From Psychrobacillus insolitus (GTDB taxonomy: Bacteria > Bacillota > Bacilli > Bacillales_A > Planococcaceae), in assembly GCF_003254155.1 (NCBI RefSeq), contig NZ_QKZI01000001.1:310001-374000 (forward strand): a stretch of 64,000 nucleotides of DNA. The letters are read 5' to 3'. Below are positions 28,487 to 38,121 of the stretch, piece by piece (position 1 is the stretch's first letter; the number at the start of each line of letters is the position of its first letter). The position numbers and the translations under genes were made by a program. The notes beneath the pieces were generated by a model. That model saw only the letters and a list, made by a program, of their open reading frames with translations. It had not been told where the DNA came from and searched no databases.

Positions 28487-28523
28487 AAAAAGCTGTTGTA
28501 CAAGTGTACAGCAGCTTTTTTCT
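28487..28523. terminator. Bidirectional terminator between yqgU and yqgW
   Basis: Near-perfect stem AAAAAGCTGTTGTAC / GTACAGCAGCTTTTT with T-rich flanks on both strands. Confidence 0.87.
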
Positions 28524-28529
28524 ATAGTT

Positions 28530-28709
28530 TTAGTGTAAGCTTGGTGGAAAACCTTGGTTCAAGATTGTCATGACTGTAAAGAAGCCAAAAACAGCAAAAG
28601 TACCAAAGTTAAATAAAATTCCTAGCAGATTCTTTTCTTTGAAAGCTTGGAAAGTACCGACTACAGCTAATACTGTAACAAGTCCAAAAATAACCATTAA
28701 TAAGTTCAT
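28530..28709 (-). CDS. yqgW: DUF2759 small membrane protein (YqgW-like)
   Basis: 59 residues, two membrane segments (about 2-20 and 30-50), starting MNLLMVIFGLVTVLAVVGTF. Size, sequence character and place between yqgU and yqgX fit B. subtilis YqgW (DUF2759). The ATG at 28709 follows AAAGGGGCG; the longer frame overlaps this site. Function is unknown. Confidence 0.83.
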   Translation of the reverse strand: MNLLMVIFGLVTVLAVVGTFQAFKEKNLLGILFNFGTFAVFGFFTVMTILNQGFPPSLH

Positions 28710-28864
28710 AAAAGACGCCCCTTTCGACACGGAAAAGTGAATGTCGCGATTGCATATTCCTCTTCTATTGTAATTGTAATAATCTATTTTGTCGAGTAAA
28801 AAAAAGTAGACAATGATTGAATAAAGGACTCAACTTCGATTAGAATAAGTAAGAGGTGATTTAA

Positions 28865-29503
28865 TTGTTAAATGTACGTACATATCCATTAGGGTATATT
28901 CAAACGAATTGTTATGTAGTATCGAATACCGATAAACAGTGTTTAATTGTTGATCCTGGTGGAGATGGGGATAAATTGATAGGAGAGCTTAGGAAACTGA
29001 ATATGAAGCCACTAGCAATCCTTTTGACACATGCGCATTTCGATCATATTGGTGCGGTTGATCAAGTGAGAGATACATATCTAATTCCGGTCTATATACA
29101 TACGGCGGAGAAAAAGTGGTTAATGGATCCCGCCAAAAATGGTTCGGGAAAATATGCGGAAATACCGTCAATCGTTGTGAAAGAGGCCGATGTTCTAATA
29201 CAACAAGAGTCAAAATTAGACATTGGAAGTTTTTCATGTCAAGTATTGCACACGCCAGGACATTCACCTGGGAGCGTAACGTTTTATTTTCAAGAGGATG
29301 AATTTGCGCTCGTTGGGGATACGCTATTTCAAAATAGTGTAGGACGTACTGATTTAGTTGGTGGTAATGAGGCAGAATTACTTAAATCAATTCATTCTAA
29401 GTTATTAAGCTTACCAGAGACTACGATTGTTTATCCAGGTCATGGAGCAGCTACTACAATAGAAGATGAAATGACATCTAATCCATTCTTGAACGGTTTT
29501 TGA
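28865..29503 (+). CDS. yqgX: MBL-fold hydrolase (glyoxalase II-like, YqgX)
   Basis: 212-residue metallo-beta-lactamase-fold enzyme. Zinc ligands are visible in HAHFDHIG, in the His of LHTPGHSPGS, in the Asp of LVGDTLF and in the His of YPGHGA. It resembles hydroxyacylglutathione hydrolase-like proteins; B. subtilis YqgX has been assigned to bacillithiol-linked methylglyoxal removal. TTG start with AGAGGTGA six bases upstream. It is monocistronic. Confidence 0.9.
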   Translation: MLNVRTYPLGYIQTNCYVVSNTDKQCLIVDPGGDGDKLIGELRKLNMKPLAILLTHAHFDHIGAVDQVRDTYLIPVYIHTAEKKWLMDPAKNGSGKYAEIPSIVVKEADVLIQQESKLDIGSFSCQVLHTPGHSPGSVTFYFQEDEFALVGDTLFQNSVGRTDLVGGNEAELLKSIHSKLLSLPETTIVYPGHGAATTIEDEMTSNPFLNGF

Positions 29504-29515
29504 ATGTATTTGATA

Positions 29516-29553
29516 ACTAAAATTCTTTGCGAACGTCATTTGACGAAGATAAC
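29516..29553 (+). repeat. Fragment of the composite dispersed repeat (3' end only)
   Basis: CTAAAATTCTTTGCGAACGT followed by CATTTGACGAAG matches the last 35 bases of the composite repeats ending at 10382 and 53656, and the inverse copy at 59328. Confidence 0.6.
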
Positions 29554-29554
29554 A

Positions 29555-29589
29555 TAAAAAGCAGCTCAAGAAATTGAGCTGCTTTTTTG
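29555..29589. terminator. Bidirectional terminator between yqgX and yqgY
   Basis: Perfect stem AAAAAGCAGCTCAA / TTGAGCTGCTTTTT with a 4-base loop. Confidence 0.92.
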
Positions 29590-29604
29590 TACTAAACAGT
29601 GAAA

Positions 29605-29847
29605 TTAATGTCCAGCACCTGGTACAAGCATAAACGTTGTATAGTATGTAAAACCTGCGAAGAAGAACATTAAGTAAGCCCCGAAGATGTACATATACAT
29701 ACGTTCAGATAGGTTCAAGAACCCTAAAAGAAGGAATAATCCCGTATTTGCTAAAAATAGCAATGACGCTTCTGACATATCACCTAAATAAAACATAACT
29801 GCAAAAATCCCTGTCCAGAAAGCCATCACTTTATACATATTGCCCAT
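29605..29847 (-). CDS. yqgY: DUF2626 small membrane protein (YqgY-like)
   Basis: 80 residues with three hydrophobic segments; MGNMYKVMAFWTGIFAVMFY start and a GFTYYTTFMLVPGAGH end. Same place and size as B. subtilis YqgY (DUF2626). AAAGGAGGGAC precedes the ATG at 29847; the upstream part of the frame is rejected. Function is unknown. Confidence 0.84.
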   Translation of the reverse strand: MGNMYKVMAFWTGIFAVMFYLGDMSEASLLFLANTGLFLLLGFLNLSERMYMYIFGAYLMFFFAGFTYYTTFMLVPGAGH

Positions 29848-29986
29848 TTGTAGTCCCTCCTTTTGCAACGACACAAATATTGTCATTCTTATTATAAATG
29901 AAAGTGTTCCCACATGTAAACCGAATATTATTTTTCTTTATGCAATAATCAAAAACTTGTCACAAATATGTATAATATCCTACTTA

Positions 29987-30670
29987 TTATAGGACTTCTA
30001 TTTGATATAAGCAATTATTACAATGATTATTTTGCATACTTTCTACTTGAACAAATTCATTATCCTTAAATAGTGCATCAAATTGTCCTTGAAGAAATGA
30101 TTCATGTAAAGAACAAATGAGTTCTGGATACTTGTTCATATACTCTTTATAGGGACAATTGTAGATGGAGAAAGTAATAACCTTTTTATGCATATCTTCT
30201 TTTATTTCTGGAATATATCCAATGGAGCTGGCGGAAAGTGTTAGGAGACTCATTTTTTCTTCAAAAGTAGTTGTAGACAGTGAGTTTTTATAAATTTGAT
30301 TCCAGCCACTTTGATAACTTATTTCTTTTCCTTTTTCAATCGCTTCTGTACCAAAAGAATTTACCATATCTAATAACCATTGAAGGAGTAATTGACTTTC
30401 TTGTCTTGGGAAACTTAAGTGTATAGGGGTTTCTGCAAGTTTATAAATTCGAGCGGGGCGACCACCTTTTCCACTCTTTAATAATTCAGAAGTAAGGAGA
30501 CTAACATCAGCTAATTTAGTGAGATGCATCCGGGCCACGTTTGGATGGATACTAAATGCAGTTGCAATTTCATGTACAGTTACTTCTTTTCCTTCTTGTA
30601 ACACATATTGGTAAATAGAATACCTAGTTTCATCTGCTAGTGTATGCGTTAGTTTTAGTGTATTTGGCAT
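29987..30670 (-). CDS. Winged-helix regulator with C-terminal cysteine cluster (SufR-like)
   Basis: 227-residue putative transcription factor. Residues 1-80 form an ArsR/DeoR-type winged helix (LTHTLADETRYSIYQYVLQEG ... EIATAFSIHPNVARMHLTKLADVSLL) followed by the GKGGRPARIYKL wing. The C-terminal domain has Cys in YNCPYKEY, ELICSLHE and HCNNCLYQI, the spacing pattern of SufR-type iron-sulfur regulators (CP...PxxC...CxY). It therefore may sense redox, iron or oxygen. It diverges from comGA with a shared 188-bp region, so control of comG is possible but not shown. Confidence 0.8.
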   Translation of the reverse strand: MPNTLKLTHTLADETRYSIYQYVLQEGKEVTVHEIATAFSIHPNVARMHLTKLADVSLLTSELLKSGKGGRPARIYKLAETPIHLSFPRQESQLLLQWLLDMVNSFGTEAIEKGKEISYQSGWNQIYKNSLSTTTFEEKMSLLTLSASSIGYIPEIKEDMHKKVITFSIYNCPYKEYMNKYPELICSLHESFLQGQFDALFKDNEFVQVESMQNNHCNNCLYQIEVL

Positions 30671-30858
30671 ACCAATCCCTCATTTCTGATCCTATCTTTT
30701 ATTATAGTGAAAAATTAGAAAAGATAATATGGATTTGTAAAATAATAAATAACAAGAAAATTACAATAAATCACTTTATTTATGTTTCAATTACAAGTAT
30801 ACTATTTTTGTACAGGTTGTGAGCGGTCGCAAGTTGTATCTGGAGAAAGGAAAGATGC
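30671..30858 (+). promoter_or_regulatory. comG promoter region
   Basis: Very AT-rich 188-bp divergent region. A TATACT -10 element lies at 30798-30803 with no good -35 hexamer at the right distance, as expected for an activator-dependent promoter. An exact ComK box (AAAA-N5-TTTT) was not found by eye. Confidence 0.45.
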
Positions 30859-31878
30859 ATGGAGCAAATAGAAAATGTTGTAGAACAAAAATGTTTTCAA
30901 TTGTTAAAAAAGGCGCTCAACTTCGGAGCATCTGATTTGCACATGATTCCAAATGAAGAGAGTTATATTTATTACTTTAAGAAAAACTCTCAAATGTTTG
31001 AGGCAGGGAAGCTTCCCCTGAATCTGGGCGAAAGAATTATTTCATTCTTCAAATTTTTATCCTCTCTTGATATCAGCGAAAAACGTAAACCACAAAGTGG
31101 TTCATTCCATCAAATCTTTAACACTCTTAAATTCTCATTTCGAGTTTCAACATTACCTTCTGTTTTCGGCAAAGAAAGTCTCGTTATTCGACTCCAACAA
31201 CATGATAATGCAAAACTACTTCATTCCTTAGCCTTATTTCAAACTGCCTCTGACCAAATAGTGGAGCTTGCAAATAATCGACAAGGCTTAATCTTATTTG
31301 TTGGTCCTACTGGATCCGGTAAGTCTACTTCCATGTATTCATTAACTAAATATTGTTCGGAAAATTTACATCGACATGTTATTTCCTTGGAAGACCCTGT
31401 AGAAAACAATCAATCTCATTTATTACAAATACAAGTAAATGAGCGGTCTGGAGTGACATATGCGACGGGTTTAAAGGCCATTTTACGCCATTCGCCAGAT
31501 GTTATTATGATTGGTGAAATTCGTGACGAGGACACTGCCAAGGCTGCTATTCAAGCTGCTTTAACTGGTCATCTTGTTGTGTCAACGATTCACGCAAAAG
31601 ATGGAGTTGGTGCTATGTATCGACTTATGGATCTTGGCGTTTCAATCGACGAATTGAAGCAAACGGTTAGCGGTATTGTAACGCAAAGCCTTGTAAGTGT
31701 ATATGGAGCAAAACAGGACGAATTATCGGCCATTTATGAGATCGTATCAGATGAATTGTTAGTTCAAGTATTTGATTCGATTTTAACTGGGAAAAAATTT
31801 CTGATGCCCAATAATTTAACTCTTTCTTATCAGATAGAAAGAGGTGTTAGAGATGGTATTATTCAAAGTAATCCATGA
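30859..31878 (+). CDS. comGA: Competence pseudopilus ATPase ComGA
   Basis: Traffic ATPase (PilB/GspE family) powering assembly of the transformation pilus, 339 residues. It contains Walker A GPTGSGKST near 150, the Asp box ISLEDPVE, Walker B region DVIMIGEIRDEDTA and the His box LTGHLVVSTIHAKD. The short N-terminal domain is typical for ComGA; the zinc-binding tetra-Cys of longer GspE proteins is absent. The ATG at 30859 follows GGAGAAAGGAAAG. First gene of comGA-GG. Confidence 0.94.
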   Translation: MEQIENVVEQKCFQLLKKALNFGASDLHMIPNEESYIYYFKKNSQMFEAGKLPLNLGERIISFFKFLSSLDISEKRKPQSGSFHQIFNTLKFSFRVSTLPSVFGKESLVIRLQQHDNAKLLHSLALFQTASDQIVELANNRQGLILFVGPTGSGKSTSMYSLTKYCSENLHRHVISLEDPVENNQSHLLQIQVNERSGVTYATGLKAILRHSPDVIMIGEIRDEDTAKAAIQAALTGHLVVSTIHAKDGVGAMYRLMDLGVSIDELKQTVSGIVTQSLVSVYGAKQDELSAIYEIVSDELLVQVFDSILTGKKFLMPNNLTLSYQIERGVRDGIIQSNP

Positions 31879-32920
31879 TTGGAATACCCGTAAAAATGAA
31901 AAAATACCTGCCCATGTACAGTCTTCATTTTTGAAAAGGTTAAGTGATTTATTGCGAGAAGGCTACACTTTTTATGAAGCGGTATCTATGCTAATTCCCT
32001 TTCACGTAAAAAACAGCGACTTCGTAATGAATAAAATAACTGAAGTGCATAAAAATGGACAAAGTGTCACAGAAGTCTTTAAGTTACTAGGGTTTCCAAA
32101 TAGATTATTACTGCCAATCAATCTTGCGACTACTCATGGTCGACTACAAGAAACCTTAGAAATGTTAAGTGTACAAGCTGCTATTTTTGAAAGAGCACAA
32201 AAAAGAATGAACAGTTTATTAATGTATCCGGTGTTTTTATTCATCGTTATTTTCGTGTTATTTACGATTTTTAAAATCTATTTTATGCCGAATATGGAGT
32301 CATTGATGGGGTCAAGGGACCAATCCAATTCAGATGGATCAATTGTATGGTCCAATCTCTTGTTAAGCTTACCCAATTATTTACTAATTTCCATGTTAGT
32401 TTTAGCTTTAATAATTGTTGTATCACGATATTATTTGATGAAAAAAAGCGTCCAAATTAGGTTGTCGATTTATGAAAAAATTCCAGTAATTAATTCTTGG
32501 AACCGATTAACATTAACTAGAACTTTTTCCAGAGAAATTGGCGGTTTATTAGAAAGTGGAATGTCTTTGCAACAAGCTTTTGATGCAATAATCGTCCAAA
32601 AAGAACATAAAGTACTCCAATTTATTGCAACGCAGATGAGAGAAAAAATAGTGCATGGTGAATCATTTTCAAAATCAGTTATGTTATTGGATCATTTTAC
32701 GGAAGATTTCCATCACTTCGTAATCCATGGTGAAAATAGTGGGTTTTTAGGAAGAGAACTGACACTATATAGTGAATTTTTAACTGAACGAATTGAAGTG
32801 AAATTAACAAAAGTTCTAAATGTTATTCAGCCAACACTTTTTTTAGTCATTGCTGTATTCATTGTTGGCGCATACTTAGCAATTTTACTGCCGATTTACG
32901 ACATGATAAATATTGTTTAA
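31853..32920 (+). CDS. comGB: Competence pseudopilus platform protein ComGB
   Basis: Polytopic platform protein (GspF/PilC family), 355 residues with two GspF repeats: FLKRLSDLLREGYTFYEAVSML near the N-terminus and FSREIGGLLESGMSLQQAFDAI near residue 230. Three membrane segments follow the family layout. The ATG at 31853 lies inside comGA (26-base overlap) with AGAGGTG six bases upstream; GTG 31844 overlaps that site. It anchors the ATPase to the growing pilus. Confidence 0.93.
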   Translation: MVLFKVIHDWNTRKNEKIPAHVQSSFLKRLSDLLREGYTFYEAVSMLIPFHVKNSDFVMNKITEVHKNGQSVTEVFKLLGFPNRLLLPINLATTHGRLQETLEMLSVQAAIFERAQKRMNSLLMYPVFLFIVIFVLFTIFKIYFMPNMESLMGSRDQSNSDGSIVWSNLLLSLPNYLLISMLVLALIIVVSRYYLMKKSVQIRLSIYEKIPVINSWNRLTLTRTFSREIGGLLESGMSLQQAFDAIIVQKEHKVLQFIATQMREKIVHGESFSKSVMLLDHFTEDFHHFVIHGENSGFLGRELTLYSEFLTERIEVKLTKVLNVIQPTLFLVIAVFIVGAYLAILLPIYDMINIV

Positions 32921-32933
32921 GAGGAGAGAATAT

Positions 32934-33248
32934 ATGAAAAAGTATCTGAAAAACGAAAAAGGGTTTACGCTAATTGAAATGATGATTGTCTTGTTAATTA
33001 TATCCGTATTGATTCTAATCACGATTCCAAATGTAACGAAGCATTCTGCAACAATTGATGATAAGGGCTGCGCTGCATATGTGAAAATGGTTCAAGGATT
33101 AGTTCAAACATATAAGATGGATAATAATTCGTATCCAACTACTCTAGTAGAATTAGCGACCACAGGAGATATAGAAGCGGATGCTCAATGTCCAAATGGG
33201 AAAAAAATAAAGATTACTAATGGAGTAGTTTCAATAGTGGTTGATTAG
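32934..33248 (+). CDS. comGC: Major competence pseudopilin ComGC
   Basis: 104-residue major pseudopilin. Prepilin peptidase should cut KG|FTLIEMMIV, leaving the N-methylated Phe and the Glu at +5; the following 20 residues form the hydrophobic helix. Two cysteines in the mature part (GCAAYVKM and AQCPNG) may form an intrachain disulfide as in B. subtilis ComGC. GAGGAGAG precedes the ATG at 32934. Confidence 0.95.
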   Translation: MKKYLKNEKGFTLIEMMIVLLIISVLILITIPNVTKHSATIDDKGCAAYVKMVQGLVQTYKMDNNSYPTTLVELATTGDIEADAQCPNGKKIKITNGVVSIVVD

Positions 33249-33250
33249 AT

Positions 33251-33688
33251 ATGAAAGCGAGTTCAAATGAAAAAGGATTTACACTCATTGAAATGCTGGT
33301 CGTTTTATCCATCATGATGATTATTACCTCATCTGTTATTTTTGTTTCTATAGCAAGACTTGAGGAAATGGAAGAAAAAAGGTTTTTTAAACAATTCCAT
33401 TTAGATGTACAACGCATGCAAATGATTGCAATTTCTAAAGGGAATTATATGTATTTAACTTTTAATAAAGAAGGGACCAAATATAAAGTAGAGCATAATA
33501 ATGTTTTGTTGTATGAAAATCACTTACCATCAACTATTCGCCTATCGGGAGACAGTCAGTTAAAAGGGTTGACCTACCATCCAAATGGTGCAATTCTTCA
33601 ATTTGGCTTAATGAGATTTGAGACAAAAAAAGAGAATAAAAGAGTTTTTTTTTATATCGGGCAAGGAAGGATGAATTATGAGGAATAG
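33251..33688 (+). CDS. comGD: Minor pseudopilin ComGD
   Basis: 145 residues with the cleavage motif EKG|FTLIEMLVVLSIMM. It starts two bases after the comGC stop, suggesting coupled translation. Expected to act in the minor pseudopilin tip complex that primes assembly. Confidence 0.9.
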   Translation: MKASSNEKGFTLIEMLVVLSIMMIITSSVIFVSIARLEEMEEKRFFKQFHLDVQRMQMIAISKGNYMYLTFNKEGTKYKVEHNNVLLYENHLPSTIRLSGDSQLKGLTYHPNGAILQFGLMRFETKKENKRVFFYIGQGRMNYEE

Positions 33689-33986
33689 CGATGGATTCTC
33701 TTGGCCGGAAACAATTTTAACTTTAAGTATTATTTTTTTAATAGGGGGAACATTACTTCCTTTTTTAAGTCATCTAACGGTTCAATTAGAAGACAAAAAG
33801 AGAGATTATCAGGCATCTATTGTCTTGCATGAAGCGGTAAAAAAGTATGTTGATTCGAACGTTGGAATAGGGTCCATGCAAATAGATCAAGTTAACTTTT
33901 CTTATGTTGTTAATGACGAACAACTATGTGTGAATTACGAAGGAGTGAGAGAGGAGAAAAATAGTTGTGTATCAATGGCTTACTGA
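33678..33986 (+). CDS. comGE: Minor pseudopilin ComGE
   Basis: 102 residues, overlapping comGD by 11 bases with GGAAGG before the ATG. The motif DG|FSWPETIL keeps the Gly and the +5 Glu but has Trp-Pro at +3/+4, an unusual pair. Two cysteines near the C-terminus. Identified mainly by order and motif. Confidence 0.82.
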   Translation: MRNSDGFSWPETILTLSIIFLIGGTLLPFLSHLTVQLEDKKRDYQASIVLHEAVKKYVDSNVGIGSMQIDQVNFSYVVNDEQLCVNYEGVREEKNSCVSMAY

Positions 33987-34420
33987 AAAGAAACAATGAG
34001 CAAGGCTATACGTTACTCGAGGCCATTTTGCAATTATCGGTTCTCATGCTTTTTTCACAAATATTTCTTTTGACTGTAGGTTTGGTTTTTAGAGTGGAAA
34101 GTACTGTAACAAATCCAACCGAAACAGAATGGGGCTTATTTGTATATGATGTGGAGAGGTATTTAAATGATGTGGATGAGATACATGTCCAAGAAGGTGT
34201 AAAGGGTATTCGTTTTCATAAAGCGGGTGATGAATACGATATAGAATTATATGACACCCTCATTAGAAAACAGAAAAATAGATTAGGTCATGAACAGATG
34301 CTACTTCATGTGAAGTCTTTCACTACAAAATTGGAGGGACAATCACTGAAATTATCCGTAGAATTTGCAAATGGAATAAAAAAGGAGCAGACGTTTTATG
34401 TTACATTTCATTCGGAATGA
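33965..34420 (+). CDS. comGF: Minor pseudopilin ComGF
   Basis: 151 residues with the motif EQG|YTLLEAILQLSVL. The start is a TTG at 33965, eight bases after GAGGAGA and inside comGE (22-base overlap). The mature part matches the ComGF pattern (FVYDVERYLNDVDEIHVQEG, GHEQMLLHVKSF). Confidence 0.86.
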   Translation: MCINGLLKRNNEQGYTLLEAILQLSVLMLFSQIFLLTVGLVFRVESTVTNPTETEWGLFVYDVERYLNDVDEIHVQEGVKGIRFHKAGDEYDIELYDTLIRKQKNRLGHEQMLLHVKSFTTKLEGQSLKLSVEFANGIKKEQTFYVTFHSE

Positions 34421-34652
34421 AAGGGGTGTATTATTACCTGCAGCCATGCTTTTGTTATTCGTCGTCTGTTTATCTATATTTGCAACTACATCTGCCTATG
34501 TATCGAAATATCAAACATATGATTCATTAGAAAAGAGTAATATAGATGCAGCAATTCAAAAAATAGAAATGCAAAAAATCCCTTATAAAATAAGCTTTTT
34601 TTGGTTATTTACCGATTATGCGACAAAAACCATTGCGAATAAAATCGAATAA
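34398..34652 (+). CDS. comGG: Minor pseudopilin ComGG (short)
   Basis: 84 residues, overlapping comGF by 23 bases. The N-terminus NERG|VLLPAAMLLLFVV has Pro instead of Glu at +5, the GspK-like feature also found in B. subtilis ComGG. At 84 residues it is shorter than B. subtilis ComGG (124), so the C-terminal part of the soluble domain is reduced. Last gene of the operon. Confidence 0.78.
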   Translation: MLHFIRNERGVLLPAAMLLLFVVCLSIFATTSAYVSKYQTYDSLEKSNIDAAIQKIEMQKIPYKISFFWLFTDYATKTIANKIE

Positions 34653-34762
34653 CAGTTGTAATCAGAAATACCTCTCTCTATAATAAAGGATAACTTAATG
34701 AAGATTTTCTTTGTTCGAAAAAAGAAGTGTAAAAATAATCCTGGTATGTAGTGAGTTGGTGA

Positions 34763-35278
34763 ATGATGTACAAAGTATATTTAATTGGTTTTATGGGATG
34801 TGGAAAGAGCGCTATTGGTAGAAGACTAAGCTATCTCTTAAAAATGCCTTATTATGACATGGACAAAGAAATTGTCAAAATACAAAAAAGGACAATCCCA
34901 GAAATATTTGAACAAGAAGGAGAAGAGTATTTCCGTAATGTAGAAACGGAATTTCTTCAAAATTTCCGTAACGAGTCATGTATAATTTCTACTGGTGGCG
35001 GGGTTGCGATGAATGAGGAAAACGTTCAAATAATGCGAGATACGGGGTTAGTTCTGTATTTAGATGCTACTTTCCATGATATATGGATGCGAATTAAGAA
35101 TGACTTGAATCGACCAATTGTGCAAAACAGCACAAAAGGTGAATTAGAACAGTTGTATAAGCATCGAAAAAGGTTTTATAAAAAAGCTAAACACATAACT
35201 ATATTTACGGAAAATCGAACATTGAAACAAATAACAGAATATGCTGGTTATCAAGTTAATCGACTAAAAGGCGAATGA
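34763..35278 (+). CDS. aroK: Shikimate kinase
   Basis: Phosphorylates shikimate in the chorismate pathway. 171 residues; Walker A GFMGCGKSAIGRRL near 8-21, DMDKEI, the shikimate-binding FRNVE and STGGG segments, and the lid arginine in NRPIV. ATGATG at 34763/34766; the first is used. In a unit of its own between comG and the glycine riboswitch. Confidence 0.95.
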   Translation: MMYKVYLIGFMGCGKSAIGRRLSYLLKMPYYDMDKEIVKIQKRTIPEIFEQEGEEYFRNVETEFLQNFRNESCIISTGGGVAMNEENVQIMRDTGLVLYLDATFHDIWMRIKNDLNRPIVQNSTKGELEQLYKHRKRFYKKAKHITIFTENRTLKQITEYAGYQVNRLKGE

Positions 35279-35398
35279 ACTTTACAATTCAATTATTTTC
35301 GTTCGCTTTTTGATTAACTTTTTCAAAAGTATTGCCATAAAGTATGTTCAATGTTAGGATATAGAAAAAGAGGCAGTAAATTTAATATCGCGGATGAG

Positions 35399-35592
35399 CA
35401 TACGGGGAGAGAACGCACATTAGAGGCGTCGCCGAAGGAGCAAGTGATTGAATATTATGAATCTCTCAGGCAAAAGAACTCGTATAGGACGCATCTCTGG
35501 AGAGTGCTTTTTTGTTAATATCAAGAAAAGCCACCAAAGAGGACAGCCAGCAATGGTAAACTTTCAGGTATCAGGACAGAGGAACCCAGATT
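35399..35592 (+). promoter_or_regulatory. Tandem glycine riboswitch
   Basis: Two glycine aptamers in series before gcvT. The first has GGGGAGAG, GCGTCGCCGAAGGAGCAA, AATCTCTCAGGCAAAAGAAC and CTCTGGAGAG. The second has AAGCCACCAAAGAGGACAG, AACTTTCAGGTATCAGGACAGAGG. These strings are hallmark conserved parts of the family. Glycine binding should promote expression of gcvT-gcvPA-gcvPB. Confidence 0.95.
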
Positions 35593-35615
35593 AAAGGGGT
35601 TCCTCTGTCCTTTCT
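35573..35615 (+). terminator. Riboswitch-controlled terminator before gcvT
   Basis: Stem AGGACAGAGGAACCC / GGGGTTCCTCTGTCCT followed by TTCTT. Its 5' arm includes the 3' side of the second aptamer's closing helix, so ligand binding and termination are mutually exclusive. Confidence 0.9.
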
Positions 35616-35646
35616 TGTTACATAATTAGTTTAGGAGGAGATTATT

Positions 35647-36750
35647 TTGTCAGAACAGTTGAAACGAACACCTTTGTTTGATGTATATGCGTCATACGGG
35701 GGGAAGACAATTGACTTTGGTGGTTGGGAATTGCCGGTCCAGTTCTCTAGTATTAAAGAAGAACATGAAGCAGTAAGAACGAAAGCGGGATTGTTTGACG
35801 TTTCTCATATGGGAGAAATTTTCGTGACAGGTGCAGGTAGTGAGGCTTTGTTACAAAAATTAATGACAAATGATATTTCCAAATTAGTAAGTGGACAAGC
35901 ACAATATACTGCTATGTGTTATTTGGATGGCGGAGTTGTTGATGATTTAATCGTTTACAAAAAGGATGAAAATGATTATCTATTAGTAGTTAATGCTTCT
36001 AATATTGAAAAAGATTTTGAGTGGATGAAACAATATGCAACCGCTGATGTGGAGCTAGTAAACAAATCAGATGAATTTGGTTTGCTTGCACTTCAAGGAC
36101 CACTTGCTAGAGAGATTTTACAAAAGCTTACTTCCACAGATTTAGGGGACATTAAATTTTTTCGTTTTGAGAATAATGTCGAAATTGCTGGGAAATCTGT
36201 TTTACTTTCTCGTACTGGCTACACTGGTGAAGATGGATTCGAAATGTATGCTAAAAATGAAGATTTAGTTGATCTTTGGAGTAGCGTTTTAGATGCAGGT
36301 AAAGATGAGGGCATTCTTCCGATAGGACTTGGTGCTCGTGATACATTGCGTTTTGAAGCATCCTTGCCACTATACGGTCAAGAGCTTTCAAAAGATATTT
36401 CTCCACTTGAAGCAGGAATTGGGTTTGTTGTAAAGCTTAAAAAAGAACAAGACTTCCATGGTAAATCTGTTTTAGTAGCTCAAAAAGAAAATGGTGTTCC
36501 AAGAAAAAGTATTGGTATTGAAATGATTGACAAAGGAATTCCGCGTACGGGATATCCAGTTTACGTAGGTGACAAGCAAGTTGGTTTTGTTACTACAGGT
36601 ACACAATCTCCAACACTCAAAAAAAATATAGGTCTTGCACTAATCGAAGCGGAATACGCGGAACTTGGTCAAGAATTAATAATTGAAATTAGAAATAAAC
36701 GATTAAAAGCAGTTACAGTTGCAACACCATTTTATAAAAGAGAAAAATAA
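35647..36750 (+). CDS. gcvT: Glycine cleavage system T protein (aminomethyltransferase)
   Basis: Transfers the methylene group from aminomethyl-lipoyl GcvH to tetrahydrofolate, releasing ammonia. 367 residues; folate-binding features include the N-terminal [25 protein letters not shown], and the [21 protein letters not shown] segment with its active-site Asp/Arg. TTG start with TTAGGAGGAG upstream. First gene behind the glycine riboswitch. Confidence 0.97.
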   Translation: MSEQLKRTPLFDVYASYGGKTIDFGGWELPVQFSSIKEEHEAVRTKAGLFDVSHMGEIFVTGAGSEALLQKLMTNDISKLVSGQAQYTAMCYLDGGVVDDLIVYKKDENDYLLVVNASNIEKDFEWMKQYATADVELVNKSDEFGLLALQGPLAREILQKLTSTDLGDIKFFRFENNVEIAGKSVLLSRTGYTGEDGFEMYAKNEDLVDLWSSVLDAGKDEGILPIGLGARDTLRFEASLPLYGQELSKDISPLEAGIGFVVKLKKEQDFHGKSVLVAQKENGVPRKSIGIEMIDKGIPRTGYPVYVGDKQVGFVTTGTQSPTLKKNIGLALIEAEYAELGQELIIEIRNKRLKAVTVATPFYKREK

Positions 36751-36774
36751 GATCCAGAAAGAGGTTGTCCATTG

Positions 36775-38121
36775 ATGAAGCATCGTTATTTACCAATGAC
36801 TGAACAAGATCAAAAGGAAATGTTAGGCGTAATCGGCATTTCTGCTATTGACGAATTGTTTGCAGACATTCCCGAAAAAGTCCGTTTTACAGGCGAATAT
36901 AATATTAAACCTGCAAAAGCAGAATCTGCTTTACTAAAAGAATTATCTGCACTTGCTGATAAAAATGCTGATAGCAGAAAATATGCTTCATTCTTAGGAG
37001 CTGGCGTTTACGATCACTTTAAACCGATTATTGTGGATCATGTAATCTCTAGATCAGAATTCTATACAGCCTATACTCCATATCAACCAGAAATTTCTCA
37101 AGGAGAGCTTCAAGCAATTTTTGAATTCCAAACAATGATTTGTGAGTTAACTGGTATGGATCTTGCAAATTCATCTATGTATGACGGGGGAACAGCGTTA
37201 GCAGAAGCAGCAAACTTATCTGCTGGTCATACGAAAAGAAAGAAAGTGTTAGTTTCTGAAGCTGTTCACCCTGAATATATTGATGTCGTAAAAATGTATA
37301 CAAAAGGGCAAAACATTAGTGTAGTAACAGTTCCAACTAAAGATGGTGTGACAGATTTAGCGAAATTAGAGGAATTAGTAGATGAAGAAACAGCTGCGGT
37401 ATTAGTTCAATATCCAAACTTCTTCGGACAAATTGAAGATTTAACAAAAGTGGAACAATTGACACATGCACAAAAAGCATTATTCGTTGTTTCAGCGAAT
37501 CCACTTGCACTAGGTTTATTAACTCCTCCTGGTAAATTTGGAGCAGATATTACAGTAGGAGACGCACAACCATTTGGTATTTCTGAAGCATTTGGCGGAC
37601 CTCATTGTGGTTTCTTTGCAGTAACGACTAAATTGATGCGTAAAGTACCAGGTCGTCTAGTCGGAGAAACAACAGATGAAGAAGGTCGTCGTGGGTATGT
37701 GTTAACTTTACAAGCTCGTGAACAACATATTCGTCGTGATAAAGCTACTTCTAACATTTGTTCTAACCAAGCGTTAAATGCACTTGCAGCATCTGTTGCA
37801 ATGACTGCACTTGGTAAAAAAGGTGTGCAAGAAATGGCAACACAAAATATCGTGAAAACACATTATGCAAAACAGGCTTTCGAAAAAGCAGGATTTGAAG
37901 TACCTTATCAAGGTGCTCATTTCAATGAAATCGTAGTAAAAGTGAACGGCTCACTTGCAGATACAAATAAAGTACTTCTAGAAAAAGGAATAATCGGTGG
38001 TTTCGACTTAGGTCGTGTCAATTCGGATCTTCAAAACCATGTATTAATTGCCGTTACAGAACAACGTACAAAAGAAGAAATAGATGCACTCGTGCAAGAA
38101 ATGGGGGCTCTTTATGCATAA
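36775..38121 (+). CDS. gcvPA: Glycine decarboxylase subunit 1
   Basis: N-terminal half of the PLP-dependent P protein, 448 residues, forming a heterotetramer with GcvPB. It begins [22 protein letters not shown] and has the glycine-rich [21 protein letters not shown] region. ATG 36775 is preferred over TTG 36772. The last codons overlap the gcvPB start. Confidence 0.96.
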   Translation: MKHRYLPMTEQDQKEMLGVIGISAIDELFADIPEKVRFTGEYNIKPAKAESALLKELSALADKNADSRKYASFLGAGVYDHFKPIIVDHVISRSEFYTAYTPYQPEISQGELQAIFEFQTMICELTGMDLANSSMYDGGTALAEAANLSAGHTKRKKVLVSEAVHPEYIDVVKMYTKGQNISVVTVPTKDGVTDLAKLEELVDEETAAVLVQYPNFFGQIEDLTKVEQLTHAQKALFVVSANPLALGLLTPPGKFGADITVGDAQPFGISEAFGGPHCGFFAVTTKLMRKVPGRLVGETTDEEGRRGYVLTLQAREQHIRRDKATSNICSNQALNALAASVAMTALGKKGVQEMATQNIVKTHYAKQAFEKAGFEVPYQGAHFNEIVVKVNGSLADTNKVLLEKGIIGGFDLGRVNSDLQNHVLIAVTEQRTKEEIDALVQEMGALYA

